Shown here in pieces: positions 33,516-44,593 of a stretch of DNA of 64,000 bases (the first letter of the stretch is position 1; each line of letters begins with the position of its first letter). Where the stretch lies: NCBI GenBank assembly GCA_037962975.1, contig CM075670.1:85377501-85441500 (forward strand), read 5' to 3'. This stretch comes from Clitoria ternatea (Eukaryota > Streptophyta > Magnoliopsida > Fabales > Fabaceae). The notes beneath the pieces are model-generated. The model saw only the letters and a program-made list of their open reading frames with translations. It was not told where the DNA came from and made no database searches. The position numbers were made by a program, and so were the translations under genes.

Positions 33516-33565
33516 TGTGAGTGAGGACAAAAAGCACACTAGAAAGTTCTCGTGTTAGTTTAAAA

Positions 33566-34309
33566 AGCGCCAGGTGTGAGTCAGTGGGACGCATAGCGTT
33601 AGCGCCGCGACCTGTGTTATAACAGGGACATGCAAAATAGAACCCGTGAGCTTCTTCTTCCATTTTCTCTCTTTTCTAATGCGATTTGGCTAGGTTTTGA
33701 GGGAGCTTGGGGATTCTTGCATTCTTGAACCTTTGGAGGTGAGGAAATGATAATTCCACATTTTATGGCCTTGGGGCAACTTGAATATGGTTCTAGGATG
33801 ACAAGTACAAAGGATAAACTAGTGGGTATTTAAAGATATTATTAAAGCAAGGATCGGAGTCCGTTCAAGGTTACGGAACTCAGAAACGGAGACCAAAAAC
33901 AGAAATGGATTTCAGAGGGGGCCCGGCAAATGATATGAATCCTTGGAAAGCTCAAAATCGAGGTAAGGGGGTGTGCTGGGTTAAGGTTAATATAGAAACT
34001 TGCCTGCGTCATTGACAGATAGGGAAAGTATATATTATAGCTATTATAGATGCTTTAATTGAGTTTAGAAGTTACCTATATGAAAGGTTAGAGAACGAGA
34101 AGGTAAGGGTGCATATTATAACCCTTGTAAATGAGGAATAAGTAAATGAGTGAACATATAATCGAATATGTTGATACGGAATGATTAAAAGAGTTTCGAA
34201 TATAATTGCTTATATGGGATAAGAAAGTGGATGAAATGAAATAATATGATGTAAAATAGCTATACGGTAAATTATGAAATAAAAATGAACCTAAGCGGGT
34301 GGTGCAAAA

Positions 34310-34340
<31 letters not shown>

Positions 34341-36725
34341 CTATATAAGGTAAGTAAATGAGAATCAAATAATGTGAATTATGATAATTAGTGATTGATA
34401 ATGCATGAGAGATTTCAAATTTTAATGAATAGTCATGAAAGGAAAATAATATGGACAAAGTTAGAAATGATTATTGTTAGAAGGTATTGGTACATTAAAG
34501 ATGATAACTTTTGTTGATAATTAATGATTTAAAAAGGGGATATAATGATGATAATGCTGATGTTAATGTGTATAGTTGTGGTTCGATTACAACTCTATGA
34601 AATCATGCAATGAATGGTATTGTTGGTAAGGAATGTAATGACTAAAATGTATGATTATCATTGAGTATTGCTAGTATGATTGGATGCTTGGAGTTTGGCG
34701 AGTCGGCCGCCCCACTGATGATTGCAATTCTGTCTTGTGATGGTATGTTAGTGGGCTTGGCAAGTCGGCCACCCCGTGATATGATTATATGTCAGTTTCT
34801 GACATTTACATAAGTGAATGATGATGTTTTAATTATATTAAGTTATATATTATGGATGAGATACCCTGGATACTGTTGAGGGCGGGGAGTGATCGCCGGT
34901 GCGATGCACGGTCAAGGAGCGGCTCCTAGCAGACTTCTAGTAGAGGGATTGTATGACTATGTTATGATGATTATGTGATTATGTGGTGGAGGATGACCGA
35001 CGGTATGTGATACCCTTGTTTTGGCTTCTGTGGTCAAGTCAGACCTAGTTGAGCTACCCAGAGGTATATGACCCAGTGGTTGAGGGGGAGCCAAGTCGGG
35101 CTCGGTGAACCAAGTCAGGTTCACGGGGTGTCAAGTCAGACCCCCAGCTGAAGGTCGATCTTTTTATTATTTGGATACTAGGAGTTCATTATATATAAGA
35201 GTCAGTTGTGTTTTACACTCATTGACTGATATGTATGCTATTAATGATACTTATGAGATGTGATTCATATTGTTGAATTGAAATGATAGTGATATGAATG
35301 GAATAATGAATTATAAAATGAATGGCTAGGCATGTATGCTTGGAATCAATTGATCATGACGTGATAACGATGGTATTGGTTTAGTTTAATCAATTTGATT
35401 ATGTAAGTATACCATTAGAAATTATAAGATAGGAGAGAAAGTAATTACTAAGATTGGAAGATTGCGCCTAGAAGCGTAGCTATGTCATACTTTTCCTAGT
35501 TTTGATGTTGATTTCTGTATTAATTCTTAATTCCAGTCACTCACCCCTGTATTGTGGTTTTAGTGACTGTTTACCGGTATGGATGCACACCGTGGAGGCG
35601 GGAGCTAAATGAGGTCAGGGAGATAGGGAAACTAGAAGAGGAAATACATAATTATGTACTTGTTTGTTGATTTATAAAATATTGATTAGTGTTGTTATGT
35701 GAGCATGAATGTATATTGATGTTGTATTATAGCATTTTATTATGTTGTATGTTACGTGGCCCAGAGCCATTATTTTATGCTTAATTATGATTATGGGCAG
35801 GTTTGTCATATATATATATGTGTGTGTGTGTGTGTATGTGTGTGTGTGTGTGTTCAAGGTGTGAATGTGGAGTTAAATTTAGTATATGGATAATGTGTGA
35901 TGTAATGATGGTGTTAGTATTTAATGTGTGGGAATTATTATGAATTATGGCACGGAGCCAATGAGGTGTGAATGCTTGATATGGGTAGGTTCTGTTATGA
36001 TGCATGAATGTTGTGTGTGACATGGATAGTAATAGATTGATGATTTAATTTAATTGGAAAGTTACGCGTATAGTGGGTTTTGTAAGTTTAAGGAACTGAT
36101 TAGGTGGATTTGAGATCCGGTGGGTTTCGGGAGCCCCGGAAGGTATCAATAGATCCTCTAGGATATTTAGGAACTGTGTGTATTGGCCTTGGGCCAATTG
36201 GAACCCATTTAGGGTGTTTGGTGCAAAGGTTTTGTACAAAAGGGGTTTAAACTGCGTTTTGCACATAACTTGCGCATGTGTTGGAATTTTGGCAAACGAA
36301 CGGCGCCAACAGTTCTGGAATGGGGAAATCATGTGGCCCGTGGAGTTTCGTGGCAATCAGACTTGAAACAGACCAATGAGGCAGGTTAGAAGTTGGCCGA
36401 TTGGCCTAAAATGTACAGCAGCAACAAGTGTTGTTACTGATGTCCTCACGCGTAGTGTCAGCCTGACGCATAGCGCCAGAGCTACGATTGGAAGCTCACG
36501 CGTAGCGTGGGGCTGGCGCTACCAAAAATTAGTTTCCTTTCAAATTAAATGGTTTTGAAGACTTTAAAGAGTTATATATTTACCCTTTTGGGACTTTTTA
36601 GTGAAATTGTATATTTTTCTAATTATGGATTAACTCAATTATTTTATCATGAAAAATTTATTGTGAAAATTATTAAAACGGATAGAAATGATCATAAAAT
36701 GACGAAGGATATCGTAGGAAGTAAT
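33566..36725 (+). other. Unclassified repetitive DNA, no gene seen
   Basis: About 3.2 kb. Contents: an (AT)n run at 34314-34340, the third GTGACATCC unit (34858-34945), two GGC.AGTCGGCC.CCCC boxes (about 34698 and 34759), AAGTCAGG/GACC phrases (35036-35150), a (TG)n run at 35818-35853, and TGACGCGTAGCGTCA-type pairs (36448-36525). It probably belongs to one or more LTR elements but has no PBS, PPT or coding domain. Confidence 0.5.
36448..36525. repeat. GCGTAGCGT-type pairs outside the TR-GAG element
   Basis: Centres 36453/36471 and 36503/36521 (the last flipped), both 18 bp apart. Same motif and spacing as in the element at 13909-21451, but in unrelated flanking sequence. Confidence 0.8.
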
Positions 36726-36895
36726 TACTAGTGCAAAAATGACATTTTACACCACACTTTTCTCACCGGTTGTAGTTGGACAGGTGTAAAAAATAAGGCG
36801 GTGGCAGTTTTGTAATTAATAATTAACTTTACACCGGTCTACTATTTGGACCGGTGAGAAATACTAATTTCTGTACCGGGCTATAGTTTGGGCCG

Positions 36896-38704
36896 GTGAG
36901 AAATGCGGAGATAAGGCAAGAGGTCACTCAACAAGTTGAAGAGCAAGTGACTCAACGAATCACAGAGCAGGTCACAGAGAAGCTAAGGTTGGAGTTTAGG
37001 CAAACTTTGGAGTCGTTGGGCATCCCTTCTCTATTCACAAAAACCCAAGACATAGGGAATCCGCCTTCAAATAAATATGTCAGCACAAAGGGTAGTAATT
37101 ATGTTCCAGAAGGTGAAGATGAACCAGAACAGGATATGATTGATGTCCCAGAGGATTGTGAGTTATACGTAGAGAATCCTCATCATTTAGTAGCCTTTGG
37201 AAAGGTTTATAACTTGGGATCCACCGTACACCATAAGCAATTGGATGATCATAATGTTAGAGTCGTGGTTGAACGAGTTAAGGATGCAGATGCCCATGTT
37301 CCTATACCGACTGAGGAGGTAACAACAGTTGGAGAAGCCCCTAACCACTTCATTATATGGCCAAGAAAGCTTGTCATCTTAATTGGAGCCAAGGTATTAC
37401 TGACAATTTACTCTATATCTTTAACAAATACTTTACATATATCTAATTATTTTATTAAATTGGTTAGAAGGGTGAAGCTGATTTTCTGCAACAAGAAGAC
37501 GACTTGCTTGAGCGTTTAGGGACATTGGCCGTGAAAATTGGCAAGAAGCCTTTGAAGCTGGACTTAGGAGTTGAGGTTATAGGAAAGGATGTTCCTATCC
37601 CATTATACATCACCAAGCATGATGTTATGGAGATTGCTTTAGGTGATCAAATGCTAAACGTATCTATCATACAAGTTTGGATGATGTAAGTTAATTTTAG
37701 GGTCTCACATGAAATTCATACCACAATTGTATTGTTTTTTATGTTTAGGATTTATACTTTAATAATCATATTTTTGTTCAATTAGGTACCTACATCAATT
37801 GTGCAAGAAGAAGGAACTCACGAATACCTATGGATTCATTGATCCTACGTTCCTTCATGATAAAGGAAACAAAAAGGAGGACATACAAAACTACATTCAA
37901 AGCAGATTATCGGAAGGAAAATTGGTTTACCTTGCACCGTATTTTATTAACTCGTAAGTAATGGGGTGTTCTTTTCATTATTTAGTTTTTTTAAAAAGTT
38001 ATGACATATTTTATTTCACTTTATGTAGGTCGCATTGGCAGTTGATATTAATATGTCCAAAACAGAATTTGTGTGTGTTATTGTGCTCAACAAAGGGTAA
38101 ACCATCCAAAGAACTTAAACAACTTCTACAAGTGTAAGTTTTAATTGTTATATTAATTACCATTGTCTAATGAAACATATTATCCTGTATATATATCTTA
38201 TTGTTAAGGTTATTAACTTCAGTATTTTTCTATTAAAACCATTTTTATTGTAGACCAATACAAGCATCTCAGTTGTTGCTAGGTCGACACACAAAATGTT
38301 TAACACCTCCTAAATGGATCAATCCAAGTGTAAGTTGGATGTTCATGATTTTTATTTGTTTGGTTGTTATATATTTTTATCTTACACATTTCAATATTAA
38401 TTGGTGTTATTTTTATAGTGCCCAACACAACCATCAGGTAGCATGCAGTGTGGATTTTATGTAATGAAGCACATGTTGGATATTGTCTTAGCAAACACTC
38501 TTGATTCATGGGACAAGGTAATTTTTCAATATGTAGTTTTGTAAATTTGTTTAAGTTGCATGTGCTTTATGTTCTTATTGCTCATGCATTCTGGTTTTAA
38601 ATTTGTAGAGATTCAATCGAGAACCATTTTCCGAGGATGAAATTGAAGACATTCAAAAACGATGGGCAAGATATTTGTTTGAAGTGTTGCCTCCTTCATT
38701 CTAA
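36896..38704 (+). CDS. Ulp1-like (C48 cysteine protease) gene in the CACTA element, 5' truncated
   Basis: Seven exons fit a continuous frame with GT-AG introns throughout: 36896-37393, 37468-37685, 37786-37953, 38029-38133, 38254-38329, 38419-38517 and 38609-38704 (TAA). Exon 1 is coiled-coil-like (QEVTQQVEEQVTQRITEQV) and resembles En/Spm Tnp1-type proteins. Its frame has no ATG before 37136 and runs straight into the subterminal repeat, so the true 5' end has been deleted. The C-terminal half is Ulp1-like: His in SSHWQ, Gln in CPTQP and Cys in MQCGFYVMKHM. The expected Asp after the His strand is not evident (VLLCST), so activity is doubtful unless this family tolerates it. Ulp1 domains cleave SUMO-like modifiers and are often carried by plant transposons. 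A possible extra 3' exon lies at 39531-39594. Confidence 0.8.
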
Positions 38705-39849
38705 ACATGTCTTGGTATTAAAAGGGCCGCCTAAGAAACAGTGAGTCTACTATTCTAGTTCAACTCTATTTCAACTTATTTTCATTCTATGATGTGGATT
38801 AGTTGTGTGGGTTAAAAAACTATTTTCACTACATGTGTAACACAATTAACTAGTTACTAAGTTATTTCAAGTTACTTGTATTTCTGGGTGAAACACAATT
38901 AGAAATTACTTAAAAATGAATGCTAACAAATTTTCAATGCTCCTTCTGGTTTAGATCGCACCACTAGTTTTTGATTGATATGTTTTCCCCCATTATGCTT
39001 GTTTCTGGGATTAAAAACTAATTCTGGATTAAAAAGGGTTCTGAACTATTCTAAAACTAGTTTAAGGGTTTAAAAAATGGTTCTGAATTGTTTCGAAATG
39101 GGTTTTGAATTGATTGGTAACCAGTGCAACAGTAAGGAGTGGTTTTAAGTTTAAACTCCAGTTCTGAACTGGTTTTAGAACTGCCTCTTTCACCTTATTT
39201 CCAATTTTGTTGTTTGGTTTGGTTCAAGTTCTATGTTGATTGAGAATTGGAGTTGGCAGTTTCATGGCCTTGCCTTTTGCTAGGAAATGCAGCCAAAGTT
39301 GAATATAAACTGTTATGTGCATGGATATGTTCCAAAATAGATTGAAAGTTTGCATTCACTTATTAAATTGATATTCTGCTATCATGAGAACTCAAAAATA
39401 AGTAGTTGGCTGGTTGCAGGCTTGTAAAATGGAAATTTTAATTGTTTTCTCCTCTAATTTCACAACAACAATTATTCTGTGCGTATAACTTTTTAACGCG
39501 GAATATTTTTGTGAACTTTTATTAACAGGATGATAATGAAGATGATCCAGAGGATGCTTTTGTTTTTCAATCTCAGTCCTCATTCACCCTCTAGAAGCTC
39601 TCTTAAGTTCTTGGTCATTGGACAAACATTTTTCTTTGTATGTTGTATTTTCTGTCTGATTGTATGGGGACAACATTTTTGTAGTTGTAAAGCAGTTTAA
39701 AGGTTTTAACATGATCAAAATTGATGTGATATGATGTTTATTGTCTCAAGAAGGGTTTATTTTGTTTTCCTTTAGGTGACTTTGAAATTGCAATACTGAA
39801 TTGGCATGCCTAGGAATAAAATACGTAGGGAAAAAAAAATAAAAAAAAG

Positions 39850-40362
39850 GTATTTTTTGTACCGGTCGAAACCTAAAGGACCGGTGAGAAAAGTCTACAA
39901 TTGTACCGGGCCTGCCTAAAGGGACCAGTGAGAAAAGCCAAATTTTTGTACCGGGCCAACTATGGGACCGGTGAGAAAAGCAAATTTTTGTACCGGGCCA
40001 ACTATGGGACCGGTGAGAAAAGCCAATTTTTGTACCGGGCCAACTTAAGGGACCGGTGAGAATAGCCAATTTTTGTACCGGGCCAACCTTATGGACCGGT
40101 GTAAAATGTATTTTTTATGCCGGTTGTTTGAAGAAGGACTGGTGAGAAAAACGTATTTTACACCTGTTTTAAAGAAAAGGACCGGTGTTATTATTCTTTT
40201 TTATACCGGTCTTCATAAATAGGACCGGTGTAAATTTTTTTTTCTCACCGGTCCCAAAACCGGTGTAAAAAGTTGATATTTTTCTCACCGGCTCCATCCA
40301 CACCGGTCCTACAACCGGTGTAAAATGCCAAAAGGGACCGGTGTAAAAAGCCTTTTTTCCAC
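39850..40362. repeat. Subterminal repeat array of the CACTA element (right end)
   Basis: Five or six tandem units of about 41 bp (TTTTTGTACCGGGCCAACTA, then GGGACCGGTGAGAAAAGCC) from 39895 to 40105, followed by looser ACCGGTGTAAAA copies in both orientations to 40350. A shorter matching set is at 36755-36902. Such repeats are the binding sites of TnpA-type proteins in CACTA elements. Confidence 0.9.
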
Positions 40363-40367
40363 TAGTG

Positions 40368-41700
40368 TAAGGAAAGAGTTGAGGAATTTAAATCACTACT
40401 TATGATCATACTAAACATAAGTTTTTATATTAACGAAGAGAATCAAATAATTTATTTTTCAAATTTTATTTATAAGGAAAGGCGTAATTAATAATAATAT
40501 ATGTTGGATAATAATAATATATTTTATAAAAGTATTAAGAAAAACTCTAAAATGACAAAATGAAGAATAGAATTTAAAAAAAAAAGAGCATTTGATTTGT
40601 ATTTTATTTTTTATGAAACGCGTTTAATTTTATTTTCAAGTAATGTATATATAAAAGATAGGTCAAAAGAAAGGGAGGAGTAGAATTTTTACACATTGAT
40701 GAAAGATCTTTAATAATATTAATTATTTTAATATACAAGGGTGAGGAATGGCACGTTCAGATCTTGACTTGATAAGAATGACTTCAATAAATTATTACTG
40801 TATTTAAGCTGTACAACTGTCATTATTATAGAAAATGAGGAATAGCATGTTGTGATATTTATTACTCTTTCCTTTTTATTACCGAGAAAAAAATTAATTT
40901 TTTATACTTTTTTCAGTCTACAAATATAGTTTTTTACTCCTCCTAAATATAAATCACTTCTAATATATCTTTATCTTTTATCATAAAAATTACCGGCATA
41001 TTTTTTTGGACGATAAAAATTACTGTCATATTGAACTATAAAAAGTAGTTAGTTTTTATTAAGCTTTATGTTTCTATAATAAATATATATCTTCTATCAC
41101 ATTTTTCTCTTAACGAATAAATAAAAGGAAATGAGAGTCTGAAGAAATGAAAAGAAGTAGAAATATAGTTTTTGAATAATTATCACACTGCCCGAATATT
41201 TCTCCGTAGAATCAAGTGTTCGTTCCGGGTTCCAGATCACAGGCGGTTAGATCCTAAAACGACGGCATATTTATTAAACATTTTTATGTAATTTATCAAA
41301 CATTTTTTTAATCATCGGCGTTTAGTGTTTTTATAGAAATTAACAGATGAATAGATGTAATTTTCACTTTTGTTCTTACTTTTTCTGAAATATCTTTTTT
41401 CTTTTATAATTAATATTTGATTAATATTCTTATATTTTAGTAAAATAAATAAAATAATTAAAAAAATAAGGTATAGTTGGAAAAAAAAATCAATGTATTA
41501 GATTTTTTACTCAACAAATATTTAGAAACAAATGAAAATACAAAGTAAAAAAATAAATATTTTTTGAAAGGAGTATATAATAGGAAATTTAAAAATACTA
41601 ATTGTGACCACTCGTTTTTGTCCAGTTCAAAAATACCAGAAAAAAAGGGAAAGAAAAGAAAAAGCAAAAAATAAGAAAAGAAAAGGTATTTTAAAAGAAG
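40368..41700. other. No gene seen
   Basis: Very AT-rich intergenic sequence. Apparent ORFs are short and low complexity. Confidence 0.6.
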
Positions 41701-41704
41701 AGTA

Positions 41705-43602
41705 TTAGTTGCCTAGGCTAGTGTTTGCTCGCATAGGTGAAAGTGTCAAAATTTTTCAATTCGAATTCTGCGGGAACATCAAACCCTTTTGCCCCCTTCT
41801 TCGAGCAACCCCATGACCACCAAATGAGAAAGAGGAAGGTTCAGATTTTGAGCTTAGAAAGCAATCATGAAGGGTCCAAGAATAAAGGACAAAAGTTGAC
41901 CATGTAACCTATTCTCCCTTACAAGGTCAACATTTGAAGAATGAAGGAAAAGAAATGAGAAAGGTGGGAAAAACCTCATCATTTTAAAGGTTAGGGTTTT
42001 GGGTGTAAATTAGGGGTTTCTCTTCTTGATGAGGGGGTTGGAAATCAATGGCTAGAATTTTGGAGAGAAAATGAGTATTTTGATCTTATTCTTTTATTTT
42101 GTTTTCACCACTTTGAAGGAAAGTGAGAGGTTTTGTTCTTGTTGTGTACCTTTTTCCTTTTGTTTTCTCAAAGTTGAGAGTGGTATTATATTAACTCTAT
42201 TTTTGGGATATTTTATATTATTTTATCTCTTCCTACTATGTATATTCATGAGTTTTTTTAAAACTAAATATACATGATCTTGCTATGATTTACTTATGTT
42301 TTATTCTAAGCATGATGTTTAGTTCAAGCTATTTGGTATGAGTTTATGTAGGTTTTAGTTTGTTTCACCCAATGATGTATAGCTACTAGGATGCAGCTAA
42401 TATGAATGTTTTATTGTTTCCTCTCCTTTTCTTTTGGCATAAGTTTCATAGTGTGTCTTAAAAGTGTTTTGGAAATGTTGCTTTAAAGGCAATAATGTGG
42501 AAAATAAGCTTATGATACTTTCATTGTTCATGATAACAAGGTTGGAACTCTGATATCATGTTTAAAACTGTAAAAAAAAATTGGTTTCTACTACTAAATC
42601 TGCCTAGGTGAGGCATTTTCACCTAGGCGAATGAGCCCTGTTTAGCCATTGTCCTTAGCTCGCCTAGGCGAGCTAGACAAGCTCTCCTGCAACCACCATG
42701 AACCTATGTTTTATCTTTCTTCTTTCCTTGCCTTTTCTTTTTTTCTTTTTTTTTCTTTTTTTTCTTTTACCTCTTCTTTCTTCTTCTGACTTCTTACTTT
42801 TTTTTCATTTATCATTTTCATTATCCTTTTCATTTTAGTTTGGTTTATTTCATTAGTTATTTTGTCTTCGCTTCCCTTTCATTAAGATAAAGTTTTTTTT
42901 ATCACGTGAGGTTAATTTAAATGAGACATCTTTGTTAGTCTTGTCTCCCTTTTTAAAAAATTTCAGTTACTAAAGCGTGTGTTCAATTTGTATAAAAAAT
43001 GTCAAAAAAAAGATGAGGTTAATTTGGAAAGACATCCTGTTAATCATGTCCTCCTTTTCAAAAGTAAAATATTGCTTTTCAAAAATGCGCTTCTTGATCC
43101 TTCTCAATGGAAGGCAAGGTTAATTTAGACTAGAAGTCGTATTAATTTTGTTCATCTTTCTTAAAGTAAATAAGTGGTAGTTTTAAAAAAGTTTTTTTAA
43201 CATAAAAATGAGATTAATTTGGATGAATATCCTATTAGTCTCATTTTGGAAATTCTTTCCTCTTTCAAATGTCTTGCATTTGTTTACGTTTTATTTTCCT
43301 TTAGAAGTTAAATCAATTCCTGACTATTTAAAATGCACGCCACCAATTTGAGACACCCGTTTTGTAACAAACAATGTGGAATGCCAATATATTCCCTACA
43401 TGTAATTACACTCCCCACCTGTAATTTGACTCTTGAACGAATCTCATTTAAGTCATCAGTGCCTTAACAAAATTTTTCTTAGATGTTTTTCCCTTAAATA
43501 AATATAGGTGGCGATTCCATTTTTTGAACCGTTGTTTGAAAGGAGTTCGAATCTTTCTTTTTTCAAGGTCGGTCATCCTACCACGATCTTAGTCGCGACA
43601 CT
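41705..43602 (+). repeat. Segment D: LTR-like sequence related to segment C, opposite orientation
   Basis: No gene. It contains CGCCTAGGCG-type palindromes (pairs at 41714/41734 and 42605/42624, 19-20 bp apart; another near 42665), four reverse-complement copies of the segment C repeat unit (near 42910, 43017, 43110 and 43203), the box GGTGGCGATTCC (43508) and an end reading TAGTCGCGACA (43592-43602). The order mirrors segment C. Start not determined; no PBS or internal region follows, so it may be a solo LTR. Confidence 0.5.
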
Positions 43603-44515
43603 AATTAAAAAGGACTACATTTAAAAATAAATTTTTATTCTTATTTAATAATTTAGGTAGAGTTTTAAAACATTATTACATCTTTTTGTTCATTGTAAAT
43701 GACATCGACCATTGAACCTATGAAGCTACTAGTCATTAAATTGATGAAGGTATCAGTTTAAGTGAACAATGGTCAAATTAAAATTTGAGCTATGATTAAA
43801 CTTATAATAATAAAGAATTAAATCACACCAATCACCTACTTGGTTCATAGCTCAATTGGTCAAATCAATTAATCGAGTCCTTTATGATTACAATTTTTTT
43901 CCAAAAATAACTAGATTGGATTCGAGACATGGTATGTTAAATAAGAAGATCATAAAGTTTAATATATAAAACAGTTTTATTGGTCCTTTTATAAGACCAT
44001 TTTCAATACAACATATTTAAAAATTTATTGAGAATAATCAATAAATTTAATACATTCACAAAAAATAATTTAATTTCTTAATTTGTATAATATATATGAC
44101 GTTTTAAAAACTACTAGAGTTATTTAATGTTCATAAAAAATGAAAAGTTTATAATTTTTAAAAAGTTATAAGCTCTTAGCTGTTAAAAAGTTATTTAAAA
44201 AAGCTTATAATATTTTAAAAGTTATAAACTTCTTTCTTAATTGTTTAGTTATTATTTTTACCATCTATTTTTTTCTTTTATATAATTAAAATATCATATA
44301 TTTAAATTAATTTTATCAAACAATTTTATTTTAATAAATTTAAAAAAATTAAAAACTTTATCAACTCATTTAAATGAATATAAAAGATTATAAAAAATAA
44401 GGGCATCATTGTGATAAACTCACAATTTCCAACAATTAACGAAAAACCTTGATAATCGGAACAAAAGTAAAATATCCTTTATTCATGGAACGAAACTTGG
44501 TCCCCACGGAGAAAG
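43603..44515. other. AT-rich upstream region of the DUF2828 gene
   Basis: No gene or recognised repeat; probably holds the distal promoter. Confidence 0.5.
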
Positions 44516-44519
44516 TTAC

Positions 44520-44527
44520 CTATAAAT
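44520..44527 (+). promoter_or_regulatory. TATA box of the DUF2828 gene
   Basis: CTATAAATACCC lies 74 bp before the ATG. A start of transcription near 44552 would give a leader of about 40 nt. Confidence 0.7.
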
Positions 44528-44593
44528 ACCCTCATTTCAACCTCTCACAATCTCCTCTTTCAGTTTCAGTTCCTCAAACCTCAAACCAAAACC

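Larger units (their letters stand above)
32841..33565 (+). mobile_element. Cassandra-like TRIM remnant with 5S rRNA-like LTRs
   Basis: LTR 1 at about 32841-33035 begins TGTTACACC and ends GGTGTTATA, followed by the PBS-like TGGGATCAGAGCC at 33037-33049 (one mismatch to the initiator-Met PBS). Both LTR 1 and the second copy near 33430-33560 carry the string GATGGGTGACCTC.TGGGAAGTTCTC and then AGTGAG.ACAAAAAG.ACAC. No protein is encoded. Terminal repeats in miniature with 5S rRNA in the LTR define Cassandra elements. LTR 1 has lost part of the 5S-like portion and LTR 2 lacks its proper ends, so the element is decayed. Confidence 0.7.
36726..40367 (+). mobile_element. Small CACTA (En/Spm-type) element carrying a Ulp1-like gene
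   Basis: The right end reads CACTAGTG at 40360-40367; on the minus strand CACTAGTGGAAAAAAGGC. The left end reads TACTAGTGCAAAAATGAC from 36726, with the first C changed to T. Both ends are packed with ACCGGTGAGAAA and ACCGGTGTAAAA subterminal repeats. TAA lies at both flanks, but one extra base sits at the left, so the 3-bp target duplication is not certain. No transposase domain is present, so it is non-autonomous. Confidence 0.85.

Noticed and set aside
33049..33663. Several ORFs of 60-94 residues on both strands
   Set aside because: They fall in the 90-bp repeats and 5S-like LTRs; repeat translation, not genes.
36722..40370. Clean 3-bp target duplication TAA for the small CACTA element
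   Set aside because: TAA is present on both sides but an extra base and a mutated first C at the left make the border ambiguous.
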